In this document: piece after piece, positions 33,836-45,297 of the stretch | How positions within the stretch are numbered: the first letter of the stretch is position 1 | Layout: the number at the start of each line of letters is the position of its first letter | From: Caulobacter vibrioides OR37 | Lineage (GTDB): Bacteria > Pseudomonadota > Alphaproteobacteria > Caulobacterales > Caulobacteraceae | Assembly (NCBI RefSeq): GCF_000372645.1 | Contig: NZ_APMP01000027.1 | Location: forward strand, 1-64,000 | Direction of reading: 5' to 3' | Length of the DNA: 64,000 nt | Program-made: the position numbers and the translations under genes | Notes under the pieces: generated by a model | Seen by the model: the letters and a program-made list of their open reading frames with translations, nothing else | What the model was told of the DNA's origin: nothing | The model's database searches: none

Positions 33836-34405
33836 ATGGACCAGCAACAGACCAAGACCTTCGAGCGCGAGCTGATCGCCCTGATCCCGCATCTGCGGGC
33901 CTTCGCGCGGTCGCTGTGCGGCGACGCCACCAGCGCCGACGACCTGGCGCAGGAGGCCGTGGCCAAGGCCTGGGCCAGCCGGGCCAGCTATCAGATGGGC
34001 ACCAACATGAAGGCCTGGACCTTCATGATCCTGCGCAACCAGTTCTATTCGGAAAAGCGCCGCAGCTGGCGCTCGGTGGGGCTGGACCAGGAGACCGCCG
34101 AGCGGACCCTGGTGGCCAACACCAATTTCGACGGCGCCATCGCGCTGGACGACTTGCGCCAGGCGATGCAGATGCTGCCCGAGAGCCAGCGCGAGGCGCT
34201 GATCCTGGTCGGCGCGGGCGGCTTCTCCTACGAGGAGGCGGCCGAGGTGATCGGCGTGGCCGTCGGCACGGTCAAGAGCCGCGTCAGCCGGGCCCGCAAC
34301 GACCTGGTCCGCATCTTCGAGACCGGCGACTATGTCCGCGACGGCCAGCCGGTCGGCGAGGCCATGGCCTCGATGCTGAAGACGTTGGAGCGCCTGGCGG
34401 CTTAG
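33836..34405 (+). CDS. EcfG-like (ECF15) general-stress sigma factor, SigU/SigT type
   Basis: A 189-residue extracytoplasmic-function sigma factor with region 2 (LIPHLRAFARSLCGDATSADDLAQEAVAKAWASRASYQMGTNMKAWTFMILRNQFYSEKRR) and region 4 (AMQMLPESQREALILVGAGGFSYEEAAEVIGVAVGTVKSRVSRARNDL). The wording is that of EcfG-type stress sigma factors. Its own promoter matches the EcfG consensus, so it is probably part of that regulon. NepR and PhyR, which usually flank the main EcfG gene, are absent here. That makes a secondary paralogue such as Caulobacter SigU more likely than SigT. Its stop overlaps the convergent PLP-enzyme stop by three bases. Confidence 0.9.
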   Translation: MDQQQTKTFERELIALIPHLRAFARSLCGDATSADDLAQEAVAKAWASRASYQMGTNMKAWTFMILRNQFYSEKRRSWRSVGLDQETAERTLVANTNFDGAIALDDLRQAMQMLPESQREALILVGAGGFSYEEAAEVIGVAVGTVKSRVSRARNDLVRIFETGDYVRDGQPVGEAMASMLKTLERLAA

Positions 34406-35568
34406 TCGGATATTCCCGCGCACGCCGCGCGAAACGCCGCGATGTCCGCCTCGTCGTGATAGATCGACAGGCCCACGCGCAGCACGTCGTCGCGGACGTC
34501 GACCACCACGCCCTTTTCGGCCAGCGCCTGTTTCCAGGCGCTGGCCTTTTGGTGTCGCAGGGCCAGGAAGCGCGCCTGGGGTCCCTCGCCGGGCGGATTG
34601 AGGACGATCGCCTCGCTCAACGGCCCGGCCTCTCCGGCCGCAATCGCCGCCAGCAGCCGCGCCTGCAGCCGCGTCGCGTGGGCCGCCATCGCCGCCGTGC
34701 TCAGCCCCTCGGCCTCCAGCATCCGCCCCGCCGCCACGAAGCGGTAGAGGCCCGACGGGTCGAAGGTCGCGCCCAGAAAGCGGCTGGCGTCGCGGGCGTA
34801 GCCGACCCCGCCGGGCGGCCCTTCCAGGTCGCCGAACTCGGCGTACCAGCCGGTCTGGACCGGGCGCGGGCCAAAGCCCGGCGGGGCGTGCAGGAACGCC
34901 GCCCCCTCCCCGGCCATGGCGTACTTGTAGCCGCCGGCGACATAGAAGATCCGGTCGGCGACCGCCGACAGGTCGGTCGGAACAGCCCGGAAGCCGTGAT
35001 AGCCGTCGACCACGACCCACGACCCCTCGGGTCGGGCCAGGTCCGCCAGGTCCCAGACGCGCGCGAACACCCGGCCGGTCTTGAAGAAGACGTGGCTGGC
35101 GAAGATCAGGTCGAACCCGCCGTCCCGCGCCGTCGCCAGGAATCGCTCGGCGAAGTCGGGCGCGGCGCTGTCGATCAGGGTCGGCGCGATCAGCCCGGCC
35201 TCGGTCCAGCGGGCGGCCTGGCGGCGGAACGAATGGAACTCGCCGTCGGTGGCCAGCACCCGGATCGGACGCGGCCGCTCCAGCGCCGACAGCAGCCCGG
35301 TCAGCAGGACGTGGGTGTTGGGCGCGAACACCACCGTGTCCGGAGACGGCAGGGAAAGCTCGCGGGCGACCAGGGCTTGGGCGGCCGGATAGACCTGGCC
35401 CAGGGCCTTGTCCCACTTGTGGTCGGCCAGGACGGCGGCGTCCTCCCAGGCTTCGATCTGGGCCGCCAGGGTGACGTCGGGCCACAGGTGGTGGCTGTGG
35501 GCGGCCATGTGCAGCCGACCCGGCGCGGACAGGGCGCGCGAGAAAAGGTCCTTGCGCGCGCCGCTCAC
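34402..35568 (-). CDS. Class V aminotransferase-fold PLP enzyme, kynureninase-like
   Basis: A 388-residue fold-type I PLP enzyme. The motif VVDGYHGFRAVPTDLS supplies the PLP-ring Asp, and the lysine in GGYKYAMAGEG is the probable Schiff-base residue. The start GTG overlaps the tryptophan dioxygenase stop as GTGA, so the genes are translationally coupled. Given its partner, cleavage of kynurenine or N-formylkynurenine-derived product to anthranilate and alanine is the likely role. It is shorter than standard kynureninases and starts with an unusual His-rich HMAAHSHHLWPDVT segment, so this is a divergent member. Kynurenine formamidase is not in the window. Confidence 0.82.
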   Translation of the reverse strand: MSGARKDLFSRALSAPGRLHMAAHSHHLWPDVTLAAQIEAWEDAAVLADHKWDKALGQVYPAAQALVARELSLPSPDTVVFAPNTHVLLTGLLSALERPRPIRVLATDGEFHSFRRQAARWTEAGLIAPTLIDSAAPDFAERFLATARDGGFDLIFASHVFFKTGRVFARVWDLADLARPEGSWVVVDGYHGFRAVPTDLSAVADRIFYVAGGYKYAMAGEGAAFLHAPPGFGPRPVQTGWYAEFGDLEGPPGGVGYARDASRFLGATFDPSGLYRFVAAGRMLEAEGLSTAAMAAHATRLQARLLAAIAAGEAGPLSEAIVLNPPGEGPQARFLALRHQKASAWKQALAEKGVVVDVRDDVLRVGLSIYHDEADIAAFRAACAGISD

Positions 35569-36356
35569 AGCTTGGTCCTCAGCGACCACAGCTCGGGGAA
35601 GGCCCGGCGGCGCAGGGTGGCGGCCAGATAGCCGACGCCGTCGGTGCCGCCGGTGCCCGGCCGCCCGCCGATGATCCGCTCGACGGTCAGCACGTGCTTG
35701 TGGCGCCAGGTGACCAGGGCGTCGTCCAGGTCGACCAGCTTCTCGGCCAGCTGGTACAGCTCCCAATAGCGCGGCGGGTCGCGATAGACCGCCAGCCAGG
35801 CGGCCTCCACCGCCTCGGACGCGACATAGGCCTGGGTGAAGTCGCGATGCAGGGCCGCGTCGGGCACGCTCAGGCCGTGCCGGGGCAGCTGGGCGATGGC
35901 CACGTCATAGAGGCTGGGCGCGGCCAGGGCCGCCTTCAGCATCGCCAGCCCCTCGGAGCCCTCCGCCTGGAACTTCAGGAAGCTCTGGTCCTTCAGGCCC
36001 AGCAGGTATTCCAGCGTGCGGAACTGGTGCGACTGGAAGCCCGAGCTCGACCCCAGCTCGCCCCGGAAGCTCAGATAGTCGGCGGGAGTCATGGTGGCCA
36101 GGATGTCCCACGACAGGGTCATCACCGTCTGGATCCGCGAGACCCGCGCCAGGGCCTTGTAGGCCGGCTCGACGTCGCCCGACGCGATCAGCCGCTTGGC
36201 CAGGCCGATCTCGTGGATGATCTCCTTGAGCCACAGCTCCTTGGTCTGGTGGATGACGATGAACAGCAGTTCGTCGTGCCGGTCGCTGAGCGGCTTCTGG
36301 GCGGCCAGCAGCTGGTCCAGGTCCAGGTAGCGGCCGTAGGTCATGGCTTGGGTCAT
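35565..36356 (-). CDS. kynA: Tryptophan 2,3-dioxygenase
   Basis: A 263-residue heme enzyme that opens the indole ring of L-tryptophan to N-formylkynurenine. It has YGRYLDLDQLLAAQKP near the start, HDELLFIVIHQTKELWLKEI (active-site His, Phe and Arg region), SSGFQSHQFRTLEYLLG, and WRHKHVLTVERIIGGRPGTGGTDGVGYL, which includes the proximal heme His and the GTGGT substrate loop. The length matches bacterial TDO. It is the first gene of a two-gene operon with the PLP enzyme. It is divergent from an Lrp/AsnC regulator that probably senses kynurenine or tryptophan. Confidence 0.95.
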   Translation of the reverse strand: MTQAMTYGRYLDLDQLLAAQKPLSDRHDELLFIVIHQTKELWLKEIIHEIGLAKRLIASGDVEPAYKALARVSRIQTVMTLSWDILATMTPADYLSFRGELGSSSGFQSHQFRTLEYLLGLKDQSFLKFQAEGSEGLAMLKAALAAPSLYDVAIAQLPRHGLSVPDAALHRDFTQAYVASEAVEAAWLAVYRDPPRYWELYQLAEKLVDLDDALVTWRHKHVLTVERIIGGRPGTGGTDGVGYLAATLRRRAFPELWSLRTKL

Positions 36357-36459
36357 GGCGGAACGTTAGCGGGCCTTCGGCGGAACATTGTTTCGCTTTG
36401 CGCGGCGACGGCCGGGCGCGTTAGAACGATGTTCTGGATTTCTGAAATCGAAAAGAACG
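36357..36459. promoter_or_regulatory. Shared promoter region of kynA and the Lrp regulator
   Basis: A 103-bp divergent region with two related inverted repeats: AGAAC-gat-GTTCT (36423-36435, perfect) and GGAAC-att-GTTTC (36382-36394, imperfect). Their centres are about 41 bp apart, near four helical turns, with a further half site AGAACGAT at 36454. Phased repeats are typical for Lrp/AsnC octamers. Binding by the adjacent regulator is inferred. Confidence 0.55.
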
Positions 36460-36918
36460 ATGACCTCGCTGACCCGCTCGGACCTGGCCATCCTCCGGAT
36501 CCTGGAGGACGACGCCCGCATCTCGTTCGCGGCCCTGGCCGAGCGGGTGGGCCTGTCGAAGTCGCCCTGCTGGTCGCGGGTGCAGGCGCTGGAGAAACAG
36601 GGGGTGATCACCGGCTACCACGCCCGCATCGACCCCGGCGCGGTGGGCAAGGGCCTGACGGTGTTCGCCCAGGTGACCATCGACTTCACCCGCCACGAGG
36701 CCTTCGAGGCCGCCGTCCTGCGCCACCCGGCCATCACCGACTGCCACTCGACCGCCGGGGCCGGCGACTACCTGCTGCGCGTCGTGGCGGCGGACGTGGC
36801 CGACCTCGACCGCCTGCTGCGCAAGGACCTGAGCCAGCTGCCCGGGGTCCAGCGGTTCACGACGACGGTGTGCATGAAGGCGATCAAGGCCGGCGGCGGG
36901 GTGATGGCGGGGGCGTGA
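36460..36918 (+). CDS. Lrp/AsnC-family regulator of kynurenine genes (KynR-like)
   Basis: A 152-residue protein with an N-terminal helix-turn-helix (LTRSDLAILRILEDDARISFAALAERVGLSKSPCWSRVQALEKQGVITGYHARIDP) and a C-terminal RAM ligand-binding domain (VFAQVTIDFTRHEAFEAAVLRHPAITDCHSTAGAGDYLLRVVAADVADLDRLLRKDLSQLPGVQRFTTT). The SKSPCWSRV helix and the position divergent from TDO match KynR-type regulators, which in Pseudomonas activate kyn genes in response to kynurenine. The ATG at 36460 is chosen because it starts the domain; an ATG at 36388 lies in the probable operator region. Confidence 0.9.
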   Translation: MTSLTRSDLAILRILEDDARISFAALAERVGLSKSPCWSRVQALEKQGVITGYHARIDPGAVGKGLTVFAQVTIDFTRHEAFEAAVLRHPAITDCHSTAGAGDYLLRVVAADVADLDRLLRKDLSQLPGVQRFTTTVCMKAIKAGGGVMAGA

Positions 36919-36935
36919 GGGCAAGGGTTGAGCGC

Positions 36936-37073
36936 CCCCTCCGTCTCGATGCGTATTCGCATCGATCCACCTCCCCCGCGCGCGGGGGAGGAGAACGCGA
37001 ATTCCTCCTCCCTCGCGAAGCGGGGGAGGTGTCGCGCCGCGGATACGCGGCGAGACGGAGGGGGCGCTGAGCC
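36936..37073. repeat. GC-rich intergenic palindromic repeat (copy D)
   Basis: Built of CCCTCCGTCTCGATGCGTAT, a CCTCCCCCGCGCGCGGGGGAGG hairpin, a second set CCTCCTCCCTCGCGAAGCGG, and GGATACGCGGCGAGACGGAG at the right end. The two ends are inverted copies of the same cassette. It lies between convergent genes (Lrp regulator and ACT-domain protein). Confidence 0.75.
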
Positions 37074-37074
37074 C

Positions 37075-37596
37075 TCACCCCGCCGTCAGCGCGACATCGA
37101 CCATGATCTCGCCCGAGATCGCCTCCAGCGCCGCCTGGACGGCCTCGGCCTTCAGGGTCGGGGGCAGGCGCAGGCGGGCTTCCAGGTGGAACAGCGGCGC
37201 GCCCGAGTGGGGCTCGACGCTGAGGCGGGTCTCGAAGGTCTCGATATTGGCGCCCAGGCCGCTGACCACGCCGGTGACCTGGCGGACGATGCCGGGGCGG
37301 TCCTGGCCGACCACCGAGAAGCCGACCACCTCGCCGGTCGCCTCGGCGGCCGAGGGCGCGGCGGCGGCGGCGATGCGGACCTCCAGGCCCTGGGCGTCCA
37401 CCGCGCCGACGGCCGCGCGCAGGGCCTCGACCCGGGCCTCGTCCAGGTCCACCAGCACCGAGCCGACATAGAGCCCGCCCAGACGCGACAGATGGCTCTC
37501 CAGCCAGTTGCCGCCGGCCGAGAACACCGCTTCGGCCAGGGCCTCGGTCAGGCCGGGACGGTCGCTGCCGACGACGCTGAGGATCAGGGTGGCCAT
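37075..37596 (-). CDS. Tandem ACT-domain protein (GcvR-like)
   Basis: A 173-residue protein with two ACT domains: ATLILSVVGSDRPGLTEALAEAVFSAGGNWLESHLSRLGGLYVG at residues 1-70, and VVGFSVVGQDRPGIVRQVTGVVSGLGANIETFETRLS from about 90. Both carry the xDRPGxx loop that binds small amino acids. The arrangement is like GcvR, the glycine-cleavage regulator, and similar unassigned proteins. No DNA-binding domain is present, so it would act through a partner. The start at 37596 precedes the first strand. No gcv gene is nearby, so the role in glycine metabolism is inferred only from the fold. Confidence 0.85.
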   Translation of the reverse strand: MATLILSVVGSDRPGLTEALAEAVFSAGGNWLESHLSRLGGLYVGSVLVDLDEARVEALRAAVGAVDAQGLEVRIAAAAAPSAAEATGEVVGFSVVGQDRPGIVRQVTGVVSGLGANIETFETRLSVEPHSGAPLFHLEARLRLPPTLKAEAVQAALEAISGEIMVDVALTAG

Positions 37597-37719
37597 GTCG
37601 TGTCTCGCTGAAAGAACCCGGGCGCGGGCCGGGCGAGCCAGCCACGCGCGCCGTTCCGCGTCAATGCTCGGCGAAGTCGAGGCTTCCCCGGCCACGCCGA
37701 ACACGGTTAAACCGGGGCC

Positions 37720-38718
37720 ATGACCTCGTCGTCCGCGCCCCTCGCCGCCTCGCTCGTGACGCGCTCTCGCGTCGGCAAGCGGCTGTCGCTCATCGCCCCC
37801 TGCTACAACGAGCAGGAGGTCCTTGACCTGTTCTTCGCGCGGATCGACGCGGAGATGGCCAAGCTGGCCGTCGACTACGAGATCGTCTGCGTCAACGACG
37901 GCAGCCGCGACCACACCCTGGCGGTGCTTCTGAAGCACCATCAGCGCGACCCGCGCGTCAAGGTGATCAACCTAGCGCGCAACTTCGGCAAGGAGGTCGC
38001 CCTGTCGGCCGGGCTGGACGCCGCGGTCGGCGACATGGTGGTGCCCATCGACGTCGACCTGCAGGACCCGCCCGAGCTGATCGGCCAGTTCATCGCGGCC
38101 TGGGAGGCCGGCGCCGACGTGGCCTATGGCGTGCGCGTGGACCGCAGCGCCGACTCGCCGCTGAAGCGCTTCACGGCCCAGGGCTTCTATCGCGCCTTCA
38201 ACCGCCTGTCGGACGTCGACCTGCCCTACAACGCCGGCGACTACCGGCTGATGGACCGCCGCGTGGTCGAGGTGCTGCGCCAGCTGCCCGAGCGCAACCG
38301 GTTCATGAAGGGCCTGTTCGCCTGGGTCGGCTTCCGGCAGACGCCGGTCCCCTACGCCCGACCCGAGCGCGCGGCCGGAACCAGTTCCTGGCGCTACTGG
38401 AAGCTCTGGAACTTCGCCCTGGACGGCATCACCTCGTTCAGCACCGCGCCGATCCGGATCTGGAGCTATGTCGGGGCGGTCGCCGGCGTGCTGGCCGTGG
38501 CCATGGCCGTCTTCATCGTGGCGCGCACCCTGCTGTTCGGCCGCGACGTGCCCGGCTATCCGTCGCTGATGGTGGTGATCCTGATGAGTTTCGGCCTGCA
38601 GATGCTGGCCATCGGCGCGCTGGGCGAATACGTGGCCCGCATCTATCAGGAGGTGAAGGGCCGGCCGCTGTACGTGGTCATGGACCGTTACGGGTTCGAG
38701 GCCCAGGAGCCGGCGTGA
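37720..38718 (+). CDS. Polyprenyl-phosphate glycosyltransferase, GtrB/DPM1-like (GT2)
   Basis: A 332-residue membrane-bound glycosyltransferase. The GT2 catalytic domain carries LSLIAPCYNEQEVL, DYEIVCVNDGSRDHTL, and the DxD-like PIDVDLQDPPELI. The C-terminal two transmembrane helices (WSYVGAVAGVLAVAMAVFIV, MVVILMSFGLQMLAIGALGEYVARIYQEVKGRPLY) and the RPLYVV ending match enzymes that put a sugar on undecaprenyl phosphate. GtrA overlaps by four bases (GTGA). Product: undecaprenyl-P-glucose or a similar lipid-linked sugar for later transfer to a surface glycan. Confidence 0.9.
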   Translation: MTSSSAPLAASLVTRSRVGKRLSLIAPCYNEQEVLDLFFARIDAEMAKLAVDYEIVCVNDGSRDHTLAVLLKHHQRDPRVKVINLARNFGKEVALSAGLDAAVGDMVVPIDVDLQDPPELIGQFIAAWEAGADVAYGVRVDRSADSPLKRFTAQGFYRAFNRLSDVDLPYNAGDYRLMDRRVVEVLRQLPERNRFMKGLFAWVGFRQTPVPYARPERAAGTSSWRYWKLWNFALDGITSFSTAPIRIWSYVGAVAGVLAVAMAVFIVARTLLFGRDVPGYPSLMVVILMSFGLQMLAIGALGEYVARIYQEVKGRPLYVVMDRYGFEAQEPA

Positions 38719-39152
38719 CCCTGGCGAGCCTGCTCACGCCCCCGCGCCGGGCGTTCCTGATCTCGGCCCTGCGCTATGGCGTGGCGGGGATCTTCAACAC
38801 CCTGGTCGGCTTCTCGATCATCCTGGCCCTGGACCTGGGTCTGCATCTGGACCCGCACCTGGCCAACGCCATCGGCTACGCCGTCGGGATCTGTGTCAGC
38901 TTCGTGCTCAGCAAGGTCTTCGTGTTCAAGGCCCGGCGGACGACCCGCTCGGCCCCGCTGCGCTACATCGTGGCCGTGGCCATCGCCTTCGCCCTGAACC
39001 AGGGCGTGCTGACCCTGGCCAAGCTGGTCCTGCCGACCGGCAAGCTGTGGAGCGTGGCCGCCCAGGGCTCGGCGGCGGTCAGCTACACCGCCGCCCTGTT
39101 CCTGCTCAGCCACTTCTGGGTGTTCGCGCACCGCGAGACGGCCGAGGGCTGA
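38715..39152 (+). CDS. GtrA-family lipid-linked sugar flippase
   Basis: A 145-residue, four-helix membrane protein of the GtrA/DPMS3 family (ALRYGVAGIFNTLVGFSIILAL, YAVGICVSFVLSKVFVF, LPTGKLWSVAAQGSAAVSYTAALFLLSHFWVF). It probably flips the undecaprenyl-phosphate sugar made by the GT2 enzyme to the periplasmic face. The GTG start overlaps the upstream stop codon, indicating translational coupling. The next gene is convergent. Confidence 0.9.
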   Translation: MTLASLLTPPRRAFLISALRYGVAGIFNTLVGFSIILALDLGLHLDPHLANAIGYAVGICVSFVLSKVFVFKARRTTRSAPLRYIVAVAIAFALNQGVLTLAKLVLPTGKLWSVAAQGSAAVSYTAALFLLSHFWVFAHRETAEG

Positions 39153-39181
39153 GCGGCCCCGCGACCGCCCGCGAGGGCGAT

Positions 39182-41107
39182 CTACTTGGCTCCCGCGTCG
39201 ACGATCCGCATCGCCTCGAGACCCGCGCCCAGCATACGGGTGTCCGCGCCAAGCCCCAGCGACTTGGGGGTCGCCGCGTCGGGAGTCTCGATCGTCACCA
39301 ACAGGGTCGAGCCCTTCAACGCCTCGGCCGGCAGCGGCAAGGCATAGCTGTGGTTGATGGCGTTCTGGCGGTCGAACTGGAAGCGCTCCGGCGTGCCGCC
39401 GGGGACCGAGACGATGACCGTGCGCTTGGAGTCCGGCGTGGGCAGGAAGGCGAACATGGCCACTTCCAGCGTCGGCGACTTCAGCTTCCGCTGCCAGTCG
39501 GCGAGCGGGATCTCGACCGTCGAACGCTTGCCGTCGGCCCAGACGCCGCCCACCTCGGGGACGGACCAGCCCTCGCGCAGGAAGCCGACGCCCGAGCCGC
39601 CGTGCTTGAAAATCAGGGCCGGCGGCTCGATACACGGTCCCGACAGGACGACGACCAGACCGACGGGCTTGCCCAGTCGGCAGCCCGGCTTGTCGTAGGC
39701 GTCGCCGGCCAGGGTGACGATATAGGGCACGTCGCCTGCCCGCTCCGGACGGCCGTCGTCCATCAGGCTCAGCACATTGGCGCCGTGCGGCGACTGCAGC
39801 ATGGCGATCGTGCCCATGTAGGTGGTGATCGGCGTCGGCGTATCGGCGGTGTACATCACCTGATCGCCGCGCAGGCCGCGGGTGACGCGGATCTGGCGGA
39901 TGTCCTCCATGATCTCGTTGATCTTGGCCACGTCCATGACGCTGGGACGCAGGAACAGCGCCAGCATCACCGCCGCCTGAGCCGCGACGACCAGTCCGAC
40001 GCCGACCGGCCCGCGCGCCTTGCCCAGCCTCTCCTCGACCGCCGAGCCGCGCACGCCCAGCACCGTCAGCCCCCACAGCGGGACGACAAAGGCCAGCAGC
40101 GTGAAGACGCCGAAGCTGTGCTTGAGGACCGCGTAGGGCGAACCGTCGTGCAGGATCTTGAACACCGCGTACTGGGCCAGCATGGCCGCGCCGCAGGCCG
40201 CGCCCAAGGCGGCGAACATCAAAGCCGACGCGTCGCTTTCCCGGCTGTCCTCGTCGTCGACGGGCCGAAGCAGATGGGTCAGCAACACCCAGGCCGACAG
40301 GACCACGAGCAGGGCCGAGAAGCCGGCCAGGGCTTCCAGCGACAGCGGCATCTTGAGATTCAGGCTGCCGTTGTTGCCGGCGATGAAGCGCATCTTCGAA
40401 AAGAACGGGTTCAGCACGACGGCGGCCGGGATGGCGATCAGGCCCGCCAGACCCACCGGCTCGAAGGTCCGATTACGGATCATGTCGCGCAGCCAGGTCA
40501 CGCCCAGCATGGCCATCAGGGCGCCGGCCAGCTGCAAGGTCGGCACCAGGTGGAAGCAGCCGCAGAAGGCGACCGCCGCGACCGCGAACAGCGCATAGGC
40601 TTGGCGCGACCGGCCCAGCAGGGCCACGGCGATGGACAGGGCGATCAGGTTGACGCCTTCGCCGACGATCTGCGGGAAGAAGAAGTTGTCGATCACTTCG
40701 CCGCCGATCGCGGCGCGGGTGACGTGGATGTTGACCAGGGTGAGCGCCAGACCCAAGACTAGGAAGGTCAGCGAAATCCGGCGCGCCTGCTCGAACAAGC
40801 AGATCCAGGCCGCCGCCGCCGACAGCACGGCCGCCATCAACAGGGCGTTCAGGTGCTTCCAGCCCAGGGTGGCGAACAGGCCCGCGAAGCGATGGCTGAG
40901 CTTGGGGTAATAGGCCATCTCGGCCATCCACTCGTGGCCTTGCGGCGGAATGATGAAGGCATGGCGCACCACCTCCATGACCTGGAGATGGTAGGAGCTG
41001 TCCACCGACAGGGACAGGATCCGGTTGGCCGACAGCAGGGCGGCCAGCAGGAAGCACCAAAGCGCCGCGCAGACCCAGAGGCCCCGGCTGATGCCTTTGG
41101 CTTGCAT
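39182..41107 (-). CDS. Large polytopic membrane protein, possible glycan-modifying transferase
   Basis: A 641-residue protein. The first two thirds contain about eleven membrane helices, beginning GLWVCAALWCFLLAALLSANRILSLSVDSSYHLQVMEVVRHAF, with a periplasmic loop after helix 1 that has the DSSYH and EMAYYPKLSHRF acidic/His residues of GT-C-fold proteins. The C-terminal 200 residues are soluble (YIVTLAGDAYDKPGCRLGKP and a beta-rich tail with WSVPEVGGVWADGKRSTVEIPL). No named family was recognised. It converges on the GtrB/GtrA pair with 30 bp between, so it may be the third, specific component. That assignment is inference. GGGGGA precedes the start at 41107. Confidence 0.72.
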   Translation of the reverse strand: MQAKGISRGLWVCAALWCFLLAALLSANRILSLSVDSSYHLQVMEVVRHAFIIPPQGHEWMAEMAYYPKLSHRFAGLFATLGWKHLNALLMAAVLSAAAAWICLFEQARRISLTFLVLGLALTLVNIHVTRAAIGGEVIDNFFFPQIVGEGVNLIALSIAVALLGRSRQAYALFAVAAVAFCGCFHLVPTLQLAGALMAMLGVTWLRDMIRNRTFEPVGLAGLIAIPAAVVLNPFFSKMRFIAGNNGSLNLKMPLSLEALAGFSALLVVLSAWVLLTHLLRPVDDEDSRESDASALMFAALGAACGAAMLAQYAVFKILHDGSPYAVLKHSFGVFTLLAFVVPLWGLTVLGVRGSAVEERLGKARGPVGVGLVVAAQAAVMLALFLRPSVMDVAKINEIMEDIRQIRVTRGLRGDQVMYTADTPTPITTYMGTIAMLQSPHGANVLSLMDDGRPERAGDVPYIVTLAGDAYDKPGCRLGKPVGLVVVLSGPCIEPPALIFKHGGSGVGFLREGWSVPEVGGVWADGKRSTVEIPLADWQRKLKSPTLEVAMFAFLPTPDSKRTVIVSVPGGTPERFQFDRQNAINHSYALPLPAEALKGSTLLVTIETPDAATPKSLGLGADTRMLGAGLEAMRIVDAGAK

Positions 41108-41216
41108 GTATCGTCCCCCCGGGAATCGTCCTGCTGAACTCCTATCAGCTAGGTCGCGCGAATAAAGAGCACATAATCCAGGTTGCGCCGTCGCCGCGCG
41201 GCGCCATCTCGGATGG

Positions 41217-41453
41217 ATGCATGAGCTCCAAGTTCCCCTGATCCTCACCCTGCTGGCCCTGGGCCTGATCGCGCTGGGCGTCTGGATCATCCGCGCGGCC
41301 AAGCGATCGCGGCGGTCGATGGCGCCGCTGGCCGGCCTGCTGCTGATGCTGGGGGCGTTCTTCCCGCCCGATCCGCCGCCCCCGCCGGCCAGCGAGCGAG
41401 TGGTTCCCGACCAGGACGACGCGCCGAAGGACCCGAAGTCGCGGATCGACTGA
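41217..41453 (+). CDS. Small membrane protein with acidic tail
   Basis: A 78-residue protein with two hydrophobic segments (VPLILTLLALGLIALGVWII and SMAPLAGLLLMLGAFF), a basic loop between them (RAAKRSRR), and a Pro/Asp-rich C-terminus (PPDPPPPPASERVVPDQDDAPKDPKSRID). It is divergent from the large membrane protein. No family recognised; ribosome site weak. Confidence 0.55.
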   Translation: MHELQVPLILTLLALGLIALGVWIIRAAKRSRRSMAPLAGLLLMLGAFFPPDPPPPPASERVVPDQDDAPKDPKSRID

Positions 41454-41532
41454 GCAAGAATTCCCGCGCCGTGTGTCCAGCCAGCGCTATCGCGGGATCA
41501 CGCGGCGCTCTATGTCCGCCGTCGTGCAACCC

Positions 41533-41805
41533 AAAGGAGGCCGCCATGCGTACCCCGCGCGACTTCACCGATCTCGACTGCTTTCGAGGTCACCTCTAAG
41601 CGCCGCAAGGGCTATCCGTCCGAGACGCGCGTCAAGCGCGGTCACAGGACCGTCCACGGCGACAAGGAACTGCTCGAAAAACTCGGCCGCAACGATCTCT
41701 GCCCTTGCGGTTCGCGGAGGTTGTTTCAAGCGCTGCTGCCTCGACGGCGGGCGGCATGACGGCGCCAATCGCGCCGACTACTTTCAGGGACGAATAGTCC
41801 GATAG
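41533..41805 (+). pseudogene. Frameshifted SEC-C motif protein
   Basis: A strong ribosome site (AAAGGAGG) precedes ATG at 41546, but the frame stops after 17 residues ([17 protein letters not shown]). In the +1 frame, from about 41580, the sequence continues [20 protein letters not shown] and ends [16 protein letters not shown] further shift near 41715-41725 gives [22 protein letters not shown], ending at 41805. Joined, these form the SEC-C metal-binding motif CPCGSG-x-FKRCC. Two frameshifts therefore break what was a small SEC-C protein. Sequencing error in one or both is possible. Confidence 0.75.
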
Positions 41806-41848
41806 AGAAAGGGCCCCTCCGCCAGGAGGGGCCCGATCCGTTCTGGCC

Positions 41849-45148
<3,300 letters not shown>

Positions 45149-45297
45149 GGCTAACTCGCGCGAAGACACGGCCGCGCACAACCGCGCGCCCGCTGTCGAA
45201 CCATCTTGCAGGTTAAGCCGCCCGTTTAGAGACGGAGTCGGCTCGGCGCAACCCCGCATCTTGGCAAAGGGTTAACAGCAGCCTGGCCGAACGATGT

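Noticed and set aside
41533..41805. Programmed frameshifting in the SEC-C gene
   Set aside because: Two shifts are needed and no slippery heptamer or following structure is seen; a pseudogene or sequencing error is simpler.
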